Program-made: the position numbers and the translations under genes | The notes under the pieces: generated by a model | Told to the model about the DNA's origin: nothing | The model's database searches: none | The model's input: only the letters and a program-made list of their open reading frames with translations | Assembly: GCF_000429325.1 (NCBI RefSeq) | Contig: NZ_AUBQ01000003.1 | Coordinates: 1-64,000, forward strand | Direction: 5' to 3' | Length of the DNA: 64,000 bases | DNA from: Fundidesulfovibrio putealis DSM 16056 | Lineage (GTDB): Bacteria > Desulfobacterota > Desulfovibrionia > Desulfovibrionales > Desulfovibrionaceae | In this document: positions 33,206-38,958 of the stretch, in pieces | Layout of the letters: each line of letters begins with the position of its first letter | How positions within the stretch are numbered: position 1 is the stretch's first letter

Positions 33206-33721
33206 CTACTTTTCGCCGAAGGTTTTCCAGACCACCGAGGACGAGATCATGTTTCCGGCCATGACCATGGCGTCCAGCAGGTCCGATTCCTGGTAGCCGT
33301 GTGCTTTCACTGTCTCGATGTCCTGGCTGTTCACGGACGTGGGTTCGTCCACGGCCTTCAGCACGAAGTCCAGAAGAACCTGCTCGTCCGGTTCCAGGGC
33401 CTTTTCGGAGCGGGTCTGCGCGAGCTGTTCTATCTCGTGCTCCTCCAGGCCCATCTTGCGCAGCAGGTTGCGGTTGAACAGCTGGCACGCTCCGTGACCG
33501 GACTTCACCGCCACGGCGTAGCGCAGGGAGGCGGAGAAGCCGGGGGACAGGCGCGGATGCTCGCGGAAGTAGCTGATGAACCCGAACTGCCGGTTCAGGA
33601 GTTCCGGACTTGCGCTGTAGAGTTGCAAGGTTTTGGGGATGCCCACTTCAGCAGGGAACATGTTGTAGATTTCCTTGATGCGGCCAGTGGCGGCGGCGGG
33701 TTCGACGATTGAAAGCAGCAT
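33206..33721 (-). CDS. AhpD-like/carboxymuconolactone decarboxylase family protein
   Basis: A 171-residue helical protein (SPELLNRQFGFISYFREHPR, RYAVAVKSGHGACQLFNRNL) of the CMD/peroxidase-related group. Where AhpD enzymes carry CxxC, this protein has HGAC (His 76, Cys 79), so the usual disulfide exchange is unlikely or altered. The ATG at 33721 has AAAGGAGACGCC upstream. A 15-bp operator at 33738-33752, shared with the TetR gene, lies just before this ribosome binding site, so this gene is the likely target of that repressor. Confidence 0.75.
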   Translation of the reverse strand: MLLSIVEPAAATGRIKEIYNMFPAEVGIPKTLQLYSASPELLNRQFGFISYFREHPRLSPGFSASLRYAVAVKSGHGACQLFNRNLLRKMGLEEHEIEQLAQTRSEKALEPDEQVLLDFVLKAVDEPTSVNSQDIETVKAHGYQESDLLDAMVMAGNMISSSVVWKTFGEK

Positions 33722-33737
33722 GGCGTCTCCTTTGTAG

Positions 33738-33752
33738 TAGACCGGTCGGCTA
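33738..33752. promoter_or_regulatory. TetR-type operator before the AhpD-like gene
   Basis: TAGACCGGTCGGCTA, an imperfect dyad, is the same as the site at 34375-34389 except for one base. Its place 17 bp upstream of the start codon would block transcription initiation or early elongation. Confidence 0.75.
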
Positions 33753-33775
33753 TTAAAGTTGCCAAAAAACAGGGA

Positions 33776-34363
33776 CTAGGCGAGAATCGTGTTGAAAATG
33801 AAGTGGATGAATCGGTCCAGCGGCTCCGGACTCTTCTCGGCCTTCATGCGCAAGAGCGCCCCTTCCCAGGCGTCCAGGATGAACTCCCCAAGCTGGACAG
33901 GGTCGAGAGCCTCGGCCAGTTCGCCGCGCTCTTTGGCTTCGCGGAGCAGGGCCACAATGTGCGAGGCCACCAGGGTCAAGGCCTGTTGGAGGCGCTGGCG
34001 CATCACCGGGGACAGGTCGCTCATCTCCTGGGCCAGGTTGCCAAGCGGGCAGCCGCCCTCGCAACCATCGCTTACGCGAAGATCGCGCCGGGCAGTGAAC
34101 AGGGTCTTCAGCCGGACAAGGGGCGGCTGTGCCGATGCATCGCGCTCCATGTTGGCGCGTTCGTTCAACCGGCTGGAATAATAGTCGATCACCGCGAGGC
34201 CGAAGTCCTCTTTCGACTTGAAGTAGAAATAGAAAGACCCCTTGGGAACCCCCGCCGCCTCCAGGATCTCCTTGAGGCCGGTCCGGTGGAACCCCTGGCG
34301 GTAGATGAGCGGCGCGGCCGCTTCCAGGATGGCCTGGCGGGTGTCTTTCTTGATGGGCTTCAC
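33776..34363 (-). CDS. TetR family transcriptional repressor
   Basis: About 195 residues. The N-terminal helix-turn-helix reads AILEAAAPLIYRQGFHRTGL then KEILEAAGVPKGSFYFYFKS, typical of TetR. The C-terminal ligand domain (GCEGGCPLGNLAQEMSDLSP) has Cys 103 and 107 region residues of the YcdC/NemR-like group, which suits a reactive electrophile sensor. I choose the GTG at 34363: the longer frame to ATG 34459 would place the operator inside the gene. No Shine-Dalgarno sequence is seen before the GTG. The operator at 34375-34389 indicates autoregulation. Confidence 0.85.
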   Translation of the reverse strand: MKPIKKDTRQAILEAAAPLIYRQGFHRTGLKEILEAAGVPKGSFYFYFKSKEDFGLAVIDYYSSRLNERANMERDASAQPPLVRLKTLFTARRDLRVSDGCEGGCPLGNLAQEMSDLSPVMRQRLQQALTLVASHIVALLREAKERGELAEALDPVQLGEFILDAWEGALLRMKAEKSPEPLDRFIHFIFNTILA

Positions 34364-34374
34364 GAAGTTATTAT

Positions 34375-34389
34375 TAGACCGGTCGTCTA
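34375..34389. promoter_or_regulatory. TetR-type operator before the repressor gene
   Basis: TAGACCGGTCGTCTA has TAGAC/GTCTA arms. It matches the site before the AhpD-like gene at 14 of 15 positions and lies 12 bp upstream of the chosen GTG. Confidence 0.75.
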
Positions 34390-34483
34390 GTGGCGTCAAA
34401 CGGTGTTTTGCTGCAAGGTGAAAATTCGCCCGCAGCCAAGGCGGGCAGGAGTCTCGCACAGGATGCGCACGTCCAGGCGGCCA

Positions 34484-34513
34484 AGCAGCCAGGATGCGGG
34501 CACCCTGGCTGCT
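34484..34513. terminator. Hairpin between the TetR and rhodanese-YceI genes
   Basis: AGCAGCCAGG and CCTGGCTGCT form a perfect 10-bp stem around ATGCGGGCAC. No T tract follows on either strand, so termination would be weak or factor-dependent. Confidence 0.5.
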
Positions 34514-34540
34514 GACTGCCCGCCACAGGGGGGCTTGTTC

Positions 34541-35473
34541 TCAGTTCCCGTTGCCAGCCGTCACCAGCCGCAGCTGGATGCTCACCACGTCGTGGACCAG
34601 ATGCATGCCAAGCTTCTCGAAGAACCGCCCGGAGCCGTAGCGCGCTCCCCAGCGGGTGCGGTCCAGGTCGAAGTGGGCCTCCAGACTCAGGCGTCCGTCG
34701 TCCAGGCGCTCCACCGTGGCCGGGAAGTTCAGGTCGCGGGTCACGCCGCGCAGGGTCAGCTGGCCTTCCACTTCGTAGTTGGCGCTCCCAGGGGTGTGAC
34801 CGGGCAGCGGGGTGATGTGCGTGGTGTCGAACAGGGCCTCGGGATGGGCGTTGACCAAGAAGAAATCTCCCGAGGACAGGTGGGTGACCAGGAGTGCCGC
34901 CAGGGACTGATCCTCCAGATCCTCGTCTTTCAGGGTGCGCATGTCCAGGCTGAAGCTGCCCAGGGCCAGCTGCCCATTGCTGAAGCGCATGGCGCCGGAT
35001 GACAGCGCGACCGTGCCTGTGTGGATGCTGGTTCGGCTGCGCCCCGTCCACTGGATGCGGCTGGCCTGCGGGTCCACGTGCAAAAGCCCGTTCGCTATGC
35101 CAAGCTCGCACGGGGAGGCGGGTTCGTCGCCAAGATGCCCCTCCAGGGGGTACCCGGCCTGCATCCAGCCCTCTATGCCATCCTGGCAGATGGTCACGTT
35201 CGTGTATCCGGCGGCCAGGAGCTTGTCGGCGGCGTCCTGAGCCCCCAGGCAGCGGTGGGAGGAACTGGCCAGCACCAGGGACGTGCCTGGGGCGATCCCG
35301 GCTTCGGTGAGCTGGTCGAGAAAGGTCATCTCGTAGACGCAGTGGTTGCGCGAACCCGGAATGTGCCTGGCTGCGTGATGTTCGGGAGGAAGGACGTCCA
35401 GAACCAGGATGTCGCGGCCCTCGTCGAGCCAGGTTTTGAGGATGACGGCAGAGATGGATTTCGCGTGCGGCAT
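34541..35473 (-). CDS. Rhodanese-like domain fused to a YceI domain
   Basis: A 310-residue protein. Residues 8-115 are a rhodanese fold (ILVLDVLPPEHHAARHIPGS, CQDGIEGWMQAGYPLEG). The catalytic loop, normally CxxGxR, is ASSSHR at 69-74, so the sulfur-carrying Cys is Ala and sulfurtransferase activity is not expected. Residues 135-308 are a YceI lipocalin-like domain (RIQWTGRSRTSIHTGTVALS, LTLRGVTRDLNFPATV, RTRWGARYGSGRFFEKLG), which binds polyprenoid or amide ligands in other members. No signal peptide is visible, unlike most YceI proteins, so it is probably cytoplasmic. Confidence 0.85.
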   Translation of the reverse strand: MPHAKSISAVILKTWLDEGRDILVLDVLPPEHHAARHIPGSRNHCVYEMTFLDQLTEAGIAPGTSLVLASSSHRCLGAQDAADKLLAAGYTNVTICQDGIEGWMQAGYPLEGHLGDEPASPCELGIANGLLHVDPQASRIQWTGRSRTSIHTGTVALSSGAMRFSNGQLALGSFSLDMRTLKDEDLEDQSLAALLVTHLSSGDFFLVNAHPEALFDTTHITPLPGHTPGSANYEVEGQLTLRGVTRDLNFPATVERLDDGRLSLEAHFDLDRTRWGARYGSGRFFEKLGMHLVHDVVSIQLRLVTAGNGN

Positions 35474-35619
35474 GGAGGTTCCTTTCTGGTCTGCCGGACA
35501 GGACGGCAGGGGTGATATGTCACCCTAGCATAGTCGGTGAAACCGGTGAAGGCGAAATGAAGGCGGGAAACTCTTGCGGCCGGACACGGCAGGCGCATCC
35601 CGGCAAGCCCGGAATAAAG

Positions 35620-35649
35620 CAGGCCGCGCCGGGATGCCGGCGCGGCCTG
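35620..35649 (-). terminator. Terminator after the peroxiredoxin gene
   Basis: CAGGCCGCGCC and GGCGCGGCCTG form a perfect 11-bp stem around an 8-nt loop. On the minus strand CTTTATT follows. It lies 38 bp past the peroxiredoxin stop. Confidence 0.8.
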
Positions 35650-35686
35650 TGGAATCGCATTGCCGCCTCTGTGCGGGGCCGCTGGT

Positions 35687-36373
35687 CTAGTCGTTCAGGG
35701 CTTCGTACACCTTGCCCACCATCTTCTCGTTGGGGGTCAGGGTTTTCTGGCCGGGAACCCACTTGGCGGGACAAGCCTCAGCGGGATGGTCCTTCAGGTA
35801 GTAGTTGGCTTCCATCTTGCGGAACAGTTCGTCGGCGTTGCGCCCGACGTTGTAGAAGTTCACCTCGGAGCTGACCAGAACGCCTTCGGGGTTTATGATG
35901 AAGGTGCCGCGCAGCGCCAGGCCCGACTCGGGGTCATACACGCCGTAGTAGCGCGATACCTTGCCGGTGGGATCGGCGGCCATTTTGTAGCGCACGCCCT
36001 CGAGCAGGCGCTCGCTGTTCTTCCAGGCCATGTGGCTGAACTTGGTGTCAGTGGAGACGGCGATCACTTCGCAACCCAGCTTCTCCAGGGCCTCCTGCTT
36101 GCTGGCCAGGTCAGCGAGTTCCGTGGGGCAGACGAAAGTGAAGTCGGCAGGGTAGAAGAAGAGGATGGTCCACTTCTTTTCCTCCTTCAGCTTTTCAAGG
36201 CTCACGGTACCGAAGAAGCCTTCCTTGGGGTCGTAGACGTCCATGGAGAAGTCCTCCACGGGCTTGCCGACCTTGGCGCTGCCCGAGCAGCATTCGCCCT
36301 TGTCGTGGTGATCGTGGCAGCATTCGTCCTTGCCGTGGTGATTGCCATGATGATGCTTATGACCGTGGGACAT
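35687..36373 (-). CDS. Peroxiredoxin (AhpC/Prx1 type) with His/Cys-rich N-terminal extension
   Basis: A 228-residue typical 2-Cys peroxiredoxin: peroxidatic Cys 82 in DFTFVCPTELADL and resolving Cys 201 in HPAEACPAKW. Residues 1-33 are an added tail of His and Cys (MSHGHKHHHGNHHGKDECCH then DHHDKGECC), with 9 His and 4 Cys, which should bind Ni, Zn, Co or haem. The tail is absent from ordinary AhpC. ATG 36373 has TTGGAGGCCTC upstream. A perfect Fur/PerR-type dyad lies in the promoter. It would reduce H2O2 and organic peroxides in the cytoplasm. Confidence 0.92.
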   Translation of the reverse strand: MSHGHKHHHGNHHGKDECCHDHHDKGECCSGSAKVGKPVEDFSMDVYDPKEGFFGTVSLEKLKEEKKWTILFFYPADFTFVCPTELADLASKQEALEKLGCEVIAVSTDTKFSHMAWKNSERLLEGVRYKMAADPTGKVSRYYGVYDPESGLALRGTFIINPEGVLVSSEVNFYNVGRNADELFRKMEANYYLKDHPAEACPAKWVPGQKTLTPNEKMVGKVYEALND

Positions 36374-36401
36374 GAGGCCTCCAAGTATATTTGTGCGTAT
36401 T

Positions 36402-36420
36402 GTTAGGAATTATTCCTAAC
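36402..36420. promoter_or_regulatory. Fur/PerR-type box upstream of the peroxiredoxin gene
   Basis: GTTAGGAAT-T-ATTCCTAAC is a perfect 9-1-9 inverted repeat, the geometry of PerR/Fur-family boxes. It ends 28 bp before the start codon; a TATACT hexamer between it and the ATG would serve as -10. A peroxide-sensing PerR is the natural regulator for this gene. The box is GC-richer than the Bacillus consensus. Confidence 0.72.
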
Positions 36421-36446
36421 CTGTGGGGAAGCATACACGATCCAGG

Positions 36447-36484
36447 AAAAAAAAACACCCCCCCGCGTGTCCGCAGGGGGGGTG
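36447..36484 (-). terminator. Terminator after the LysM lipoprotein gene
   Basis: CACCCCCCCGCG and CGCAGGGGGGGTG pair around TGTC; on the minus strand nine T residues follow. Strong rho-independent terminator. Confidence 0.9.
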
Positions 36485-36508
36485 ATGACAACAAAAGGTT
36501 CGGAGCGT

Positions 36509-37333
36509 CTAGCGCCAGGAGCGCTTCTGCCCGGAATAACTGAATATCTCGCGCATGGATTCCTGTTTCACTTCCTCGTCCTTGGCGGCGCTGGCAGCCT
36601 GGGGAGTGGGGCCGAAGGCCCGGTGGACCTCCACCTGATACGTGATGTGGCCCACATACGGAGTGTGGTCGTACTCCACGCGCTTGACCTCGGTGGCCAT
36701 GGTGTTCAGCAGGATGACGGAATAGCTGGCCACATAGCGGCCATCTTCCATCTTCACTTCCTTGCGGTCCTTGCTGTTCTGGGCAAGCGCTGCGGACTTT
36801 TCCAGCCACTTCTTGGCGTAGTCGTTGAATTCGATCTTGATCTTCTCGAAGGTTGCGTCGTCGTCCACCTTCACGGGTTTCTTCTTGCCCTTTTCAGGGG
36901 CAGTGGCGGCTTCCACGCCGAAGGGGTCGGACTTGGAGCCCTTGGCTGCCTTGGGTTCCTTCTCCTTGATCTCCTTGGGTTCCGGCGCAGTCTTGCCCGG
37001 AGCCTTCTCAGCCATGGGGACGGGCTTGGGCTCAGGCGCGGTCTTGCCGGGGATGGTCAGCACCATGCCAGCCTTGATTGCCTTGGCGTTTTGCATGTTG
37101 TTGGCGGACATCAACTGGTTGGCCGGAACTCCGTATTTCTTGGCGAGGCCTGCCACGGTGTCACCTTTGACGACCTTGTGGGTGAGCGGCGGAGGCGGCG
37201 GCGGAGGCGGCGGCGGGGTAGGTTCGGGTTTCACTTGGGCTACTGGGGCGGGTTCGGGCTTGTCTGCCCCGAACATGCCGCAACCGCTGAGCGTCAGGCA
37301 GAGTGCCAACGCGGGTACGATTGTTTTGATCAT
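36509..37333 (-). CDS. LysM-domain lipoprotein
   Basis: A 274-residue protein. Lipoprotein signal MIKTIVPALALCLTLSGCG (acylated Cys 18), then a ten-Pro run, a LysM domain at about 50-95 (HKVVKGDTVAGLAKKYGVPA, NMQNAKAIKAGMVLTIPG), a Lys/Pro/Glu linker and an unrecognised C-terminal domain of 110 residues (EFNDYAKKWLEKSAALAQ, YVASYSVILLNTMATEVKRV). LysM binds peptidoglycan, so the protein probably links envelope layers. ATG 37333 has GGAGGTGAGCAC upstream; the longer frame to 37426 does not. Confidence 0.82.
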   Translation of the reverse strand: MIKTIVPALALCLTLSGCGMFGADKPEPAPVAQVKPEPTPPPPPPPPPPLTHKVVKGDTVAGLAKKYGVPANQLMSANNMQNAKAIKAGMVLTIPGKTAPEPKPVPMAEKAPGKTAPEPKEIKEKEPKAAKGSKSDPFGVEAATAPEKGKKKPVKVDDDATFEKIKIEFNDYAKKWLEKSAALAQNSKDRKEVKMEDGRYVASYSVILLNTMATEVKRVEYDHTPYVGHITYQVEVHRAFGPTPQAASAAKDEEVKQESMREIFSYSGQKRSWR

Positions 37334-37440
37334 GTGCTCACCTCCATGGGGTCGGGCGAAACGCCCGTGTCGGCCGACGGGCATGAAAGGACAGATACGG
37401 CATGAAGGCGCAGTCTTCAAGGGCAACCTTGACGCGCCAA

Positions 37441-37471
37441 AAAGAAAGGGCGGAACCTTTCGGTTCCGCCC
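37441..37471 (-). terminator. Terminator after the VWA-OmpA gene
   Basis: GGGCGGAAC and GTTCCGCCC around CTTTCG, with TTTCTTTTTGG after it on the minus strand. Confidence 0.88.
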
Positions 37472-37497
37472 AGACTGTCACTGAGGACCGTTCGAGA

Positions 37498-38529
37498 CTA
37501 GTTCGACTTGAACTTGATCTCGACGCGGCGGTTCATCTTGCGGCCTTCCGCAGTCTTGTTGTCGTAGCGGGGGTTCATCTTGCCGAAGCCAACGGCGGTG
37601 ATGCGGCCGGCGTCGATGCCCTTCTTCACGAAGTAGGCCTTGACGCTGTTGGCGCGGCGGATGGACAGCGCCATGTTGTACTTCTCGGAGCCGATGGAGT
37701 CGGTGTGGCCTTCAAGGATCACAGCCAGGGCAGGCTTGGACTTGATGATGGCAACGCCCTCGTCCAGGACGGGGATGAATTCCTTCTTGATGTTGTACTT
37801 GTCGAAGTCGAAGTAGATGGAGCGGAAGATGACCACTTCGTCGTCGATGAAGTCGTACAGGGAGCACTTCAGGAAGGCTTCACGAGCGGCCTGGTTGCGC
37901 AGCACCTCTTCGCCCAGGGCGAAGCAACCGCACTTGGACAGAGCGGCGATTTCCTTCAGGATCTGCTCGCCGCGCTTGTTGTCGGCGAAGCTGATGACGC
38001 TGAAGCAGAGCTTGTCGCCGTACTTGGCCTGCATCTGCTTGGCCACGCCCACGGGATCGACGCCCAGGTTGGAGTCGCCGTCGGACAGGATGATGACGGC
38101 GGTCTTGCCGGACAGGCCGCCCACGACCTTGTCCAGGTCGTTCAGGCCAACACCCATGGGGGTCATGCGGCCGTAGGCTTCGTAGTCGGTCTTCAGAGGA
38201 GCGATAGCCTTGTCCATGGCGGCCTTGTCGTAAGGAGCCATGCCGGCGTACTGCTTGTAGGGGGCGAAGGTGTACATGCCGGCCTTGTAGGGCAGGGCGG
38301 GGATCAGCTTGTTCAACTCGACCAGGGTGGACTTGGCCATCATGATCTTGGAGACGCCGCCGAACTGCACGTAGCGCTGGCCCTTGTAAGAGAAGGCCAT
38401 GGAGCTGGAGTGGTCAACAAACAGAATGAAGTTGTCGACTTTCGGGACCATTTTCTTGGCGGCGGCCGGAAGAACCGTGCCGACCAGAGCCATGATCAGC
38501 ATGGCTACGATGATGCGCATTTTTCTCAT
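37498..38529 (-). CDS. Secreted VWA domain-OmpA domain protein
   Basis: A 343-residue exported protein. Signal peptide to about residue 25 (RIIVAMLIMALVGTVLPAAA). The VWA domain (30-200) has a MIDAS motif FVDHSSSMAFSYKG and AVIILSDGDSNLG. The C-terminal 115 residues are an OmpA-like peptidoglycan-binding domain (SIYFDFDKYNIKKEF, VILEGHTDSIGSEKYNMALS, NRRVEIKFK). Such a fusion would tether a metal-dependent binding domain to the cell wall in the periplasm. ATG 38529 has AAGGAGGACTT upstream. LysM and OmpA genes are neighbours with separate terminators. Confidence 0.9.
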   Translation of the reverse strand: MRKMRIIVAMLIMALVGTVLPAAAKKMVPKVDNFILFVDHSSSMAFSYKGQRYVQFGGVSKIMMAKSTLVELNKLIPALPYKAGMYTFAPYKQYAGMAPYDKAAMDKAIAPLKTDYEAYGRMTPMGVGLNDLDKVVGGLSGKTAVIILSDGDSNLGVDPVGVAKQMQAKYGDKLCFSVISFADNKRGEQILKEIAALSKCGCFALGEEVLRNQAAREAFLKCSLYDFIDDEVVIFRSIYFDFDKYNIKKEFIPVLDEGVAIIKSKPALAVILEGHTDSIGSEKYNMALSIRRANSVKAYFVKKGIDAGRITAVGFGKMNPRYDNKTAEGRKMNRRVEIKFKSN

Positions 38530-38958
38530 AAGTCCTCCTTCCGAATCAAAGTGAAGTGTCGCGTGAAGCAGAAGCCACCCTCAGAGCCAAAATAACGCGA
38601 ATCGTCAGGCCCGTTGCCCGTTGAATCTCGCGTTTCCTCACGAATTCAATACCTGAAACATCGCCTGCTGGGCAAGCGGTTTTCCTCGACGGCCTTCCGA
38701 ATAGAACATTTCAAAAGTTTAAGCAAGGATTTGGCCTCATTGGCTGTCACAAAAGTTGCTGACCCTCCGGAAACCAAGGCCAGGAGCCAATCCGAGCATC
38801 CTTCCCGTCAAGAGCGTCTTAATATTAAATCTTGTTCATGTCTATGCTTGCATCCGGGAAAGAGTGCAAGCGGTTTCTTCGGAATCTTTCATTCATCGCT
38901 TGGCGAACCTGCTCCTGCCGGGTTAGAGACAGGCATCATCACATCCACGGGAGCGATC
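38530..38958. other. 430-bp gap before the M16 protease
   Basis: The region between the divergent VWA-OmpA and protease genes must hold two promoters. An AT-rich patch at about 38,820-38,845 (CTTAATATTAAATCTTG) is the best place for the protease promoter. The frame upstream of ATG 38959 is open but has poor coding character. No RNA gene is seen. Confidence 0.4.

Noticed and set aside
37196-37220. GGCGGAGGC-type short repeat in the LysM gene
   Set aside because: It encodes the ten-Pro run of the lipoprotein linker; a coding low-complexity tract, not a regulatory repeat.
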